The notes under the pieces: generated by a model
Told to the model about the DNA's origin: nothing
The model's database searches: none
The model's input: the letters and a program-made list of their open reading frames with translations, nothing else
Source: Paraktedonobacter sp035294465
Lineage (GTDB): Bacteria > Chloroflexota > Ktedonobacteria > Ktedonobacterales > Ktedonobacteraceae
Assembly (NCBI GenBank): GCA_035294465.1
Contig: DATGKW010000246.1
Location: 1 to 13,288, forward strand
Direction: 5' to 3'
DNA: 13,288 nucleotides
Part shown: one piece after another, positions 1 to 6,947 of the stretch
Numbering within the stretch: the stretch's first letter is position 1
Layout of the letters: the number at the start of each line of letters is the position of its first letter
Program-made: the position numbers and the translations under genes

Positions 1-1
1 C

Positions 2-232
2 ACTTCTCAGCAGGAGGAGCAATGGCGTCAAGCCATCAAAGGTGCCTCCCTCACGCTAGCCCAGAGCTATTTGAGCACGCGGCCCGGTATCATGGCCGTG
101 CATATCCAGTTGCCGTTCGGCACCGATCACCTGCCTATCGACGAGACCCAGATTGTCTTTGTGGTCCAGCCAGAAACGTCCGCTCTGCTGAAGAATCCAG
201 AGGCACAAGGGATCTTTGAGGGACTAAGTTGA
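2..232 (+). CDS. 3' end of an unrecognised protein gene (5' end outside window)
   Basis: The frame beginning at base 2 is open from the window edge for 76 codons and stops with TGA at 230-232. The product reads like a genuine protein C-terminus: a helical start (QEEQWRQAIKGA), then a hydrophobic/beta-like stretch (GIMAVHIQLPFG, TQIVFVVQPE), ending IFEGLS. A competing ATG-started frame at 22-219 gives an Arg/Pro/His-rich product of shadow type and is less convincing. I do not recognise the family. The gene converges on the accA operon: its stop lies 6 bases from the stop of the small minus-strand ORF, and no terminator hairpin fits between them. Reality of the frame is likely; function is unknown. 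Confidence 0.55.
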   Translation, partial: TSQQEEQWRQAIKGASLTLAQSYLSTRPGIMAVHIQLPFGTDHLPIDETQIVFVVQPETSALLKNPEAQGIFEGLS

Positions 233-238
233 GGTTAC

Positions 239-454
239 TCAGTGATCAGTGGGAGGTCGTGGTCTGCTGCGCTTGCGGATAAACTCTCTCAGGGCAGCGC
301 GGCTTATCCTATACTCTCGTGTGCCGATCCAGGTGGGAGTAAGCTCGCCAGAATTCACCCAGGTACGAACGATACTTTCGTGTACCTTCAAGCCTGTTTT
401 GATGGCGTGACAGCACTCAGGGCAATGGGCAGATTCAGGTCTGGGGTGCCTCAT
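239..454 (-). CDS. small helix-turn-helix (excisionase/MerR-like) ORF, possibly 5'-degenerate
   Basis: The 71-residue frame has a C-terminal half that fits an HTH_17/excisionase-type DNA-binding domain: KVHESIVRTWVNSGELTP resembles the recognition helix and wing entry, and TREYRISRAALREFIRK resembles the usual 'R.YRI....L..FI' ending. The first ~22 residues (with CPECCH) do not look like the expected first helix ('LT..EAA.LL'). The neighbouring frame carries VTPSKQA just before the KVH segment and then hits TGA, so the ORF may be a frameshifted or truncated relic. The ATG at 454 lies inside the end of accA (20-base overlap) and has no clear Shine-Dalgarno site; translation could be coupled to accA. 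Function inferred from motif only. Confidence 0.4.
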   Translation of the reverse strand: MRHPRPESAHCPECCHAIKTGLKVHESIVRTWVNSGELTPTWIGTREYRISRAALREFIRKRSRPRPPTDH

Positions 455-1409
455 CGGCCCAGGCGAAGTGGCCGATTGAACGATATTTCTGGTAACGCAT
501 CTCTAGCAGTTCATCCAGGGGAATTTGTTTGAGCTCCGCCAGGTTCTTCTGGATCGTGGCCTTGAGGGTTTCGGCAGCCAGACGGGGATTGTGGTGCGCG
601 CCACCCAGCGGTTCGGGGATGATATCGTCTACCAGGCCCAGCGTTTTTAGTTCGCGTCCGCCAATTCGCATAGCGTCGGCTGCCTGCTGCGCGAACGAGG
701 TTGAGCGCCAGATGATCGAGGCTGCGGATTCAGGCGAGGTTACGGTATAGATAGCGAATTCCATGATGAGTATGCGGTCGGTGACGCCCAGCGCCAGTGC
801 GCCGCCGCTCCCCCCTTCGCCGATTACAATCCCTAGTGTAGGCACGCGCAGGCGCGACATAAGATAGAGATTGGAGGCAATCGCTTCAGCCTGCCCTCGT
901 TCCTCGTCTTCCAGAGCAGGAAACGCGCCCTGGGTATCGATCAGAGTGACTACCGGAAGACCAAATTTCTCGGCCTGGAGCATCAGGCGCCCCGCTTTGC
1001 GGAAGCCCTCAGGGTGCGGCATGCCGTTATTGTAATACTGTTTGTCTTTCATCGTGCGTCCTTTCTGATGGCAGACAAACATCAGCGTTTCCCCATCTAT
1101 CTGGCTCAAGCCACCCAGAATCGCGTGGTCGTCGCTATACGCGCGGTCACCGCAGAGTTCAAAGAAGTCGTCACAGATCATGTGCAGATAATCGAGAGAA
1201 TGAGGTCGATCCTTATGGCGAGCTATCTGCACCGTTTGCCACGAGGTAAGGTCGCGGTAAATTTCTTCGGTCCTGCGACGTAGTTCGCGTTCCAGGTCCT
1301 GGATCTGCCGGTGTTCCTCCGGTTTCAGCCGGTCGCCTTTTTTCTGCAAGGTGGCGATTTTTTTCTCTAGTTCGGCAAGCGGTTTCTCAAATTCCAGGTC
1401 GTAGGCCAT
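435..1409 (-). CDS. accA: acetyl-CoA carboxylase carboxyltransferase subunit alpha
   Basis: AccA pairs with AccD to form the carboxyltransferase that moves CO2 from carboxybiotin to acetyl-CoA, giving malonyl-CoA, the first committed step of fatty-acid synthesis in the cytoplasm. The 324 residues match the usual size (~320). The N-terminus (about 1-60) is the charged helical region typical of AccA (LEFEKPLAELEKKI). Family landmarks include HQKGR (114-118), the IDTQGAFP segment (157-164), EERGQAEAIA (169-178) and the oxyanion-type loop IGEGGSGGALALG (196-208). Most AccA proteins I know read DTPGAYPG where this one reads DTQGAFPA, a mild departure. The ATG at 1409 has GAGGG five bases upstream and overlaps the end of accD by 23 bases, implying translational coupling. 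Identification is firm. Confidence 0.97.
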   Translation of the reverse strand: MAYDLEFEKPLAELEKKIATLQKKGDRLKPEEHRQIQDLERELRRRTEEIYRDLTSWQTVQIARHKDRPHSLDYLHMICDDFFELCGDRAYSDDHAILGGLSQIDGETLMFVCHQKGRTMKDKQYYNNGMPHPEGFRKAGRLMLQAEKFGLPVVTLIDTQGAFPALEDEERGQAEAIASNLYLMSRLRVPTLGIVIGEGGSGGALALGVTDRILIMEFAIYTVTSPESAASIIWRSTSFAQQAADAMRIGGRELKTLGLVDDIIPEPLGGAHHNPRLAAETLKATIQKNLAELKQIPLDELLEMRYQKYRSIGHFAWADEAPQT

Positions 1410-2340
1410 CGTTTCCCTCTATTTGTTTGGCTACCTGTAATGCTCGACTCCCTCTGGTCCAGGGCCGCGCCTCGGCGGCGTACATCCGCAGGAGGCGAGC
1501 CAGGGTTGTGCGCAACTTGCTGCGGTGAATGATCGCGTCGATCATCCCATGCTGGAGGACAAACTCGGAGTTAACGGTTCCTTCAGGCAGTTTAATATGC
1601 ATAAATTGTTCAATGACGCGTGGCCCTGCGAAGCCGATCAATGCGCCAGGCTCGGCCAGGGTGACGTCACCAAGCATGGCAAAGCTCGCAGTTACACCAC
1701 CAGTGGTGGGATCGGTGAGCAAGCTGAAATAAGGAATGCCAGCGTCGCCCAGTTTTGCCAGCGCCGCGGCAGTTTTCGCCATTTGCATCAGCGCAAAGGT
1801 GCCTTCGTGCATGCGCGCACCTCCAGAGGCTGAAGCAACCAGCACTGGTATCTTTCTGGCCAATCCAAGTTCAATCGTGCGGGTGATCTTCTCACCTACG
1901 ACCGAACCCATGCTGGCTCCCAGGAAGCGGAAATCCATAATTGCCAGGGCTAACGGCATGCTTTCAATCAGCGCGTGACCGCTAATGACCGCTTCGTTCA
2001 GACCCGATTTTTTCATCTCTTCCTGTAATTTATCGGGGTAGGTCTGAACCTCATCCTTCGTGCTTTTGACGAATTTCAGAGGATCGGCCGAAACCATATT
2101 GGCGTCTATTTCGACGAAGCTCTCGGGGTCAACCAGCAGTTTGATCCGTTCCTGAGCGGTCAGTTTAAAATGGTAGTTGCAGCGCAGGCAAACCTTCTGG
2201 TTCTTCTCCCATTCCCGTGCCAGCAAAATTTCCTTGCATTTGGGGCATTTGACCACCAGATTCCCTGTAGTTGGACGAGGTCGCTGAAACTCATTGGGGT
2301 TCGCTTCCCCAGCTGGTGGAACGGCTGCTTCTCTGGCCAT
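1387..2340 (-). CDS. accD: acetyl-CoA carboxylase carboxyltransferase subunit beta
   Basis: AccD is the zinc-bearing partner of AccA in the carboxyltransferase. The N-terminal zinc ribbon is intact, with CPKC (C32, C35) and CLRC (C51, C54). The crotonase-type fold follows, with DFRFLGASMGSVVGEKI (136-152), SGGARMHEG (172-180), TDPTTGGVTASFA (209-221) and GFAGPRVIEQ (236-245). I chose ATG at 2340 (317 residues) because GGGAG lies seven bases upstream. The TTG two codons earlier, at 2346, would sit almost on top of that site. The gene starts 24 bases after the ftsY stop and its end overlaps accA, so ftsY-accD-accA is probably one transcript with the two carboxyltransferase subunits made in equal amounts. 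Length is normal for the family. Confidence 0.97.
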   Translation of the reverse strand: MAREAAVPPAGEANPNEFQRPRPTTGNLVVKCPKCKEILLAREWEKNQKVCLRCNYHFKLTAQERIKLLVDPESFVEIDANMVSADPLKFVKSTKDEVQTYPDKLQEEMKKSGLNEAVISGHALIESMPLALAIMDFRFLGASMGSVVGEKITRTIELGLARKIPVLVASASGGARMHEGTFALMQMAKTAAALAKLGDAGIPYFSLLTDPTTGGVTASFAMLGDVTLAEPGALIGFAGPRVIEQFMHIKLPEGTVNSEFVLQHGMIDAIIHRSKLRTTLARLLRMYAAEARPWTRGSRALQVAKQIEGNDGLRPGI

Positions 2341-2364
2341 GTACAATCTCCCTATCAGTTCTGG

Positions 2365-3468
2365 TCAGTCTTGCGCAAAGAGCGCAGCCACAAAACTCTG
2401 AGGATCAAACGGCGCGAGATCCTCAATCTTTTCGCCTGTTCCCACAAATTTGATGGGTACGCCCAGGTCGTCGGCTACAGCGAAGGCGAAGCCTCCTTTA
2501 GCAGTGCTATCGAGTTTTGTGATGATTACTCCGGTCAGGCCGATATCTTCCGCGAATTTGCGGGCCTGCAGAAGAGCATTCTGCCCTGTCGTGGCGTCAA
2601 TCACCACCAGGAGTTCCTGGGGACCCTCTGGGAGCAATTTCTGGATCACTTTATTGATCTTTCTCAGCTCTTCCATTAAGTTGTATTTAGTATGCAAGCG
2701 CCCGGCTGTATCTACAATCAAGACATCACAGCCGCGTGTATTGGCGGCCTGAATAGAATCATAGACTACTGCGCCGGGGTCAGCGCCGGGTCCCTGGCTG
2801 ATCACGGGCACGCCTATTCGTTCACCCCAGACTTTCAACTGGTCGATGGCAGCGGCGCGGAATGTATCGGCTGCGGCCAGGATTACCTTGTGTCCCTCGT
2901 TAGTCAGGCGCCAGGCCATCTTGGCAATGCTGGTAGTCTTACCGGAGCCGTTGACTCCGATGACCAGGATCACCGTCAGGGGAGATTGTTTGGCGAAGCG
3001 CAGAGGAGAAGCTGCGCCGAGTAAGGAGGTCATCTCCTCTTGCAGGGCTCTTTGAACCTGCTGAACCATGCGCATTCGCTCTTCACTGGCTCGCTCGCGC
3101 AGGCGTTCCATTAGCCACATGCTGGTAGCCGGCCCTACGTCGGCCGAGAGGAGCGCTTCCTCTAGCTCGTCCCATATCTCGTCTGTGATGGGGATTGGTT
3201 TTACTGGCTGCTTCGTTGGAGCGGTATACACGCCGAGGCCAGAATCAGCTGATCTTGCATCCGCGGTACCTGAACCACCGGTTGCGCTTTCTTCGACCGC
3301 ACCGGTAAAGCGGCTGAAAAACTGACGTGTCCGGCTCAAACTCTTTTTAAAAGGATTAAAGCCTTGTTCTCCCACAGAAGCCCCTTCTGCAGGTTCCTGA
3401 GGACGCTCAGGTGGAGGCGTTGCCTCTGGCTCTTCTTTTGCTTTCTGCCCAAAGAATCGATTGAGCAC
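2365..3468 (-). CDS. ftsY: signal recognition particle receptor FtsY
   Basis: FtsY is the SRP receptor GTPase that docks ribosome-SRP complexes at the inner membrane. The chosen GTG start at 3468 gives 367 residues beginning VLNRFFGQK (the first residue would be Met) and has AGGA about six bases upstream. The open frame runs 52 codons further, but that extension contains the AT-rich promoter-like region and is not FtsY-like. Residues 1 to ~90 are a variable acidic/Pro-rich A domain. The N domain follows (DELEEALLSADVG), then the G domain with P-loop GVNGSGKTT (171-179), DTFRAAA (201-207), DTAGR (253-257), TKLDSTAKGG (317-326) and GTGEKIEDL (343-351). All expected nucleotide-binding motifs are present. 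It leads the accD-accA operon. Confidence 0.96.
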   Translation of the reverse strand: MLNRFFGQKAKEEPEATPPPERPQEPAEGASVGEQGFNPFKKSLSRTRQFFSRFTGAVEESATGGSGTADARSADSGLGVYTAPTKQPVKPIPITDEIWDELEEALLSADVGPATSMWLMERLRERASEERMRMVQQVQRALQEEMTSLLGAASPLRFAKQSPLTVILVIGVNGSGKTTSIAKMAWRLTNEGHKVILAAADTFRAAAIDQLKVWGERIGVPVISQGPGADPGAVVYDSIQAANTRGCDVLIVDTAGRLHTKYNLMEELRKINKVIQKLLPEGPQELLVVIDATTGQNALLQARKFAEDIGLTGVIITKLDSTAKGGFAFAVADDLGVPIKFVGTGEKIEDLAPFDPQSFVAALFAQD

Positions 3469-3589
3469 GTTTATCCTGACTCTCTTTCCACAAGTACCCA
3501 GGCACAGAGTACATACTCTCGCTGCCAACTGCTCTAATACGAAAATACGAAAAATTTGTATTAAGAACAAAGAAAGAAGCTTACATGTT

Positions 3590-3595
3590 ATTATA
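3590..3595 (-). promoter_or_regulatory. candidate -10 element for the ftsY-accD-accA operon
   Basis: Reading the minus strand, a perfect TATAAT lies about 120 bases before the ftsY GTG in an AT-rich stretch. No good -35 hexamer is seen at 16-18 bases; a TTGTCA occurs only 8 bases upstream, too close to pair with it. The call rests on the -10 match and on position. Confidence 0.35.
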
Positions 3596-3617
3596 AAATA
3601 TCGTGACAAGCCATTCT

Positions 3618-3631
3618 CCGGCATTCGCCGG
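3618..3631. repeat. small GC-rich inverted repeat
   Basis: CCGGC and GCCGG flank a four-base ATTC loop. The outer bases extend the stem by one T-G and one C-G pair (3616-3633). There is no T-run on either side, so this is not obviously a terminator. It sits just upstream of the ftsY -10 candidate. Confidence 0.4.
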
Positions 3632-3650
3632 GGGCAAACACACGTTACTC

Positions 3651-3685
3651 CGTCCCCAGAAAACCCTGTAGTGGCACCAGGGACG
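3651..3685. repeat. overlapping alternative inverted repeats
   Basis: CGTCCC (3651-3656) can pair with GGGACG (3680-3685), while CCCTG (3664-3668) can pair with CAGGG (3678-3682). The two pairings share the same G triplet, so they are mutually exclusive. They may be two readings of one imperfect structure. No function can be assigned. Confidence 0.3.
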
Positions 3686-3701
3686 TGATGAGAGCAAACA
3701 C

Positions 3702-3747
3702 GGAGGAGAAGGCAAAAGGCCAGTTCGTTTGCCTTTTATCCTCCTCC
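3702..3747. terminator. long hairpin resembling an intrinsic terminator
   Basis: AAGGCAAA (3709-3716) pairs perfectly with TTTGCCTT (3728-3735), and GGAGGA (3702-3707) pairs with TCCTCC (3742-3747), separated by one unpaired base on the left and six on the right. A TTTT tract on the + strand (3734-3737) overlaps the end of the inner stem. No + strand gene is close upstream. The likely job is insulating the ftsY operon from the minus-strand gene at 3827-4042. Confidence 0.45.
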
Positions 3748-3772
3748 CTCCACTGATCTGCACCGGCTGAGA

Positions 3773-3824
3773 AAGTTTACCGGATATTCATTCTTTCAGA
3801 AAAAAATGAATATCCGGTAAACTT
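3773..3824 (-). terminator. 20-bp perfect-arm hairpin right after the zinc-ribbon gene
   Basis: Arms 3773-3792 and 3805-3824 are perfect reverse complements over 20 bases, with a 12-base loop. The hairpin begins two bases after the TAG of the minus-strand gene at 3827. The bases after the stem on the minus strand are only TCTC plus the stem's own final TT, so it is a very stable 3' structure with a weak U-tract. It could terminate transcription or protect the 3' end. Confidence 0.6.
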
Positions 3825-3826
3825 CT

Positions 3827-4042
3827 CTACTGCCGACTGGTGCGATAGGAGTGGAGTGACCCATCGCTAATGGGTTCATTGATAATGATATCGCCGTTAC
3901 GGATTTTGATGTTGTACAGGCATGATGGGTTTGTGCAAACCCAGGCCTTGTACTCAATGGAAGCTCCCTGGCTACCGAAATCCGAAAGCGGAACCAGATC
4001 ACCTTCACTACACTTGCGACACCGAGGAAATGCGTTCTCCAC
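3827..4042 (-). CDS. small zinc-ribbon-like protein of unknown function
   Basis: The 71-residue product carries two cysteine pairs, C8-x2-C11 (CRKC) and C36-x4-C41 (CTNPSC), spaced as in a small zinc ribbon, followed by LYNIKIRNGDIIINEP. The GTG start at 4042 is chosen because a full AAGGAGG lies seven bases upstream. The longer frame reaching 4162 has a basic, shadow-like N-terminus. A TACTAT at 4071-4076 could be its -10 element, with a poor -35. There is no membrane segment or signal peptide, so it is presumably cytoplasmic. It could bind metal, nucleic acid or a protein partner; I do not recognise a named family. Confidence 0.65.
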   Translation of the reverse strand: MENAFPRCRKCSEGDLVPLSDFGSQGASIEYKAWVCTNPSCLYNIKIRNGDIIINEPISDGSLHSYRTSRQ

Positions 4043-4731
4043 GAAATCGCCTCCTTCCTTCTCACGAGGGATAGTATGCGCCCACCTGACCACACAATTC
4101 TGGTGAGGTTTGGCGAGAAGTAAGCCGAGGGGGAGCCTCCGCCGCTGCATCCGCGTCCCCACAGCAGTCCTACATGGCTTCTGCCGTCGCTATCATACCA
4201 TACTTTTTGTTTTCTGTCAGCAGGTTCATGAAATTTTTTTCATGGAAACGACAGGCAACATTCCGTGCAGTCAGAAGGAGCTTGCCATCCTATAAATCCT
4301 TCCGGAGACTGCTTACATTGCTAGCATAGCAGGTGCTCCAATTTCCGTCAAGCTTTCGTGGACTTCTATCCATCATTTCACTGCCCGCCTGGGGAAATTT
4401 CCGCAAACCCTGGAAATATATTCATCTCTCAGTGGCCCTGGATTGCACGCTTTCTCTAAAGATCAATACATACTTGTCGATGTTTAGAGAGGGAGTAGGG
4501 AATCCTATCAAGGCCAATCTCTCTAGCTACCGGCTTATTCCGCGCTGGGCCAGGGAAGGATCTGATTTTCTGCTCGTGGGGCGTTTTGGCATGATTATTG
4601 CTACATTTACCAGTGGAAGAACATTTCTGAACAAAAAGACAACGTCATTGTATGGGTCGTGGGGAACACCTGGCTGCCTGCGAGTTCATCAATTTGCTTT
4701 AGCGTGTTACGGTTTAGAAGGAGTTACTGGT
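4043..4731. other. long non-coding leader upstream of the sigma factor gene
   Basis: Nearly 690 bases hold no gene I can support. The sigma-gene frame is open without a stop from 4333, but that translated stretch is basic, poorly structured and unlike sigma region 1.1. The best promoter-like pair on the + strand is CAGTCA (4268-4273), 17 bases, then TATAAA (4291-4296), with a weak -35. An imperfect hairpin is possible at 4214-4254 (CTGTC/GACAG outer, CATGAAA/TTTCATG inner). The promoter of the minus-strand zinc-ribbon gene must also lie at its left end. Confidence 0.4.
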
Positions 4732-5763
<1,032 letters not shown>

Positions 5764-5768
5764 GAAGT

Positions 5769-5815
5769 GTACTGAGAGCAAGACTACAGAGAAATCTTGC
5801 TCTCAGTGCTTTTTA
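5769..5815 (+). terminator. intrinsic terminator of the sigma factor gene
   Basis: Perfect 13-bp arms, 5771-5783 and 5795-5807 (ACTGAGAGCAAGA and its reverse complement), enclose an 11-base loop. They are followed by GC and a TTTTT run (5810-5814), starting eight bases after the TAA. It also separates the sigma gene from the convergent gene ending at 5822. Confidence 0.92.
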
Positions 5816-5821
5816 TGGGAG

Positions 5822-6736
5822 CTAAGAATCTCTGAGAGGCGTTGAACTATTGGTAGACTTCGTTATAGCCAACCAGCTAAAGGCGTGCGTATTGCTCTCC
5901 GGGCCGTCCCATTCTACTCTGGCGTAGAGAACGTACTCCCCTTCCTTTTCGGGTTTTTGCAGGATAAAAAATAAGCCGTGCCACGGTTCCTGATCTTCGT
6001 CGGTAAACTTCCACGTGTGCCAGGCGAGCGGGCCGCTTGCGCCTTCACCGTTCTGTATCCAGCCGCCCTTACGCAACTGCTCGCTGTAATGCCTCGCTAA
6101 CACGTCCAGAGGCAGATCTGTTTTGAGAGTAGCGTTTGAGTGCCATTCGGTATCTCCGCCGCCACCGCCACCGCCGCGCTGCTGTGCACCAGCCGGGGGC
6201 ACTAAGGGAGGAAGCAAATTGCGATGGCTGTGGTGTACGCGATGGCGCGGGCGCTTCTGCTGGTTACAGGGATTGCTTTCGCTGCTCAGGGTAATATCCA
6301 GGCGGATATCTGTTGCTGTTCCTTCCAATTGCATAAGCCTCAAGGTAAGTGCAGCGTTGGTAGAACTCTGGCAGAAGACGATATGGTTGTGCGGGCCGAA
6401 GCCGGAATGGACAAAACCGCCCACGTGATGCCTCATCTCGTCTTCCTGCTCGTTCCAGCCGTGGGCCGTGAGATGTTCGCGATAGAAAGCGGCTACTTCA
6501 TCCGGCTTAAGGTCGCTTTCCAGTATGATCTCACTATGTGCTTCGCTGCGTGCCAGAGTTCCTAGCACACGGCTTTCTGCGGGTATGGGCACATCGATTG
6601 GAAAGTTCTCAGGAATCTTGCCGAGGAAAAGGCGTGGCTTACTCACTCGCGGATCACCCGGGAAGACGAGCAGCCGTAGGGCCAGCTTTTCCAGAAAGGT
6701 CTCTTCACCTGGGGATTGGGATTGATCTTTACTCAT
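5822..6736 (-). CDS. protein with two copies of an FYxxxLxxxGW module joined by a poly-Gly linker
   Basis: This 304-residue protein is not one I can name. It contains an internal duplication. Module 1 (about 66-150) has ILESDLKPDEVAAFYREHL followed by GW. Module 2 (about 198-278) has LKTDLPLDVLARHYSEQL followed by GW, then WKF, LFFIL and YARVEWDG. The 'D.L..D..A..Y.E.L...GW' pattern is widespread in bacterial secreted and lipoprotein-type proteins, but no signal peptide or membrane helix is visible here. The linker is His/Pro/Arg-rich and ends in seven glycines (188-194). ATG 6736 is preferred over the GTG ten codons upstream because GGAG sits seven bases before it. A plausible promoter lies at 6836-6864, and the gene ends against the sigma terminator. 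Confidence 0.8.
   Translation of the reverse strand: MSKDQSQSPGEETFLEKLALRLLVFPGDPRVSKPRLFLGKIPENFPIDVPIPAESRVLGTLARSEAHSEIILESDLKPDEVAAFYREHLTAHGWNEQEDEMRHHVGGFVHSGFGPHNHIVFCQSSTNAALTLRLMQLEGTATDIRLDITLSSESNPCNQQKRPRHRVHHSHRNLLPPLVPPAGAQQRGGGGGGGDTEWHSNATLKTDLPLDVLARHYSEQLRKGGWIQNGEGASGPLAWHTWKFTDEDQEPWHGLFFILQKPEKEGEYVLYARVEWDGPESNTHAFSWLAITKSTNSSTPLRDS
6155..6175. repeat. GGN trinucleotide run encoding seven glycines
   Basis: Seven consecutive glycine codons, using GGC, GGT and GGA, form a GC-rich triplet run inside the linker of the duplicated-module protein. Slippage here would change linker length without breaking the frame. Confidence 0.7.
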
Positions 6737-6835
6737 GGTTTTGCTCCATTTTCTTTTTGATTTCACAACTTGTGTTCAAGACGCTCTACTTCATTGCCTA
6801 CGTGATAGCAGTAGAAAGAAGGAAAACTAGATATA

Positions 6836-6864
6836 TATATATTATCTTATTGCGGCCTTGCCAA
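6836..6864 (-). promoter_or_regulatory. candidate promoter of the duplicated-module gene
   Basis: On the minus strand TTGGCA (6859-6864, five of six consensus bases) is followed after 17 bases by TATATA (6836-6841) within a TA-repeat tract. It lies about 100 bases before the ATG at 6736. The low complexity of the TA tract leaves the exact -10 register open. Confidence 0.5.
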
Positions 6865-6886
6865 TGATCGTAATACACCGACACAG

Positions 6887-6928
6887 AAAAAAGAACAGGG
6901 GAGGCGGGACTAGCCGCCTCTCCTGTTC
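6887..6928 (-). terminator. prfB: intrinsic terminator of prfB
   Basis: Arms 6893-6907 and 6914-6928 are complementary at 14 of 15 positions around a six-base loop. On the minus strand the stem is followed directly by six T (6887-6892). It starts 19 bases after the prfB stop codon. Confidence 0.92.
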
Positions 6929-6947
6929 TCTAGTATAGGCGCAAGTG

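Larger units (their letters stand above)
3469..3826. other. non-coding, hairpin-rich region between ftsY and the zinc-ribbon gene
   Basis: No convincing gene lies here; the short frames that cross it have no family features. The ftsY-proximal part (about 3538-3600) is AT-rich and carries a perfect TATAAT on the minus strand. A 6-bp-arm palindrome, AGAGTA-CA-TACTCT, lies at 3506-3519 in the presumed ftsY leader. Upstream are four separate inverted repeats (3616-3633, 3651-3685, 3702-3747, 3773-3824), described individually. Confidence 0.6.

Noticed and set aside
22..219. ATG-started 65-codon + strand frame
   Set aside because: Its product is Arg/His/Pro-rich and irregular. The overlapping frame open from base 2 to 232 reads as a natural protein end.
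2341..2346. TTG start for accD two codons upstream
   Set aside because: The GGGAG site is correctly spaced for the ATG at 2340 but would be one base from the TTG.
3469..3624. 52-codon N-terminal extension of FtsY with a hydrophobic stretch
   Set aside because: It overlaps the AT-rich promoter-like region, and a GTG with an AGGA site gives a normal FtsY start (VLNRFFGQK). The apparent membrane segment is probably accidental.
6737..6766. GTG start ten codons upstream in the duplicated-module gene
   Set aside because: No ribosome site precedes it, while the downstream ATG has GGAG at seven bases.
6831..6844. TA-repeat tract as a microsatellite of interest
   Set aside because: It is short and is better explained as the -10 region of the adjacent gene's promoter.
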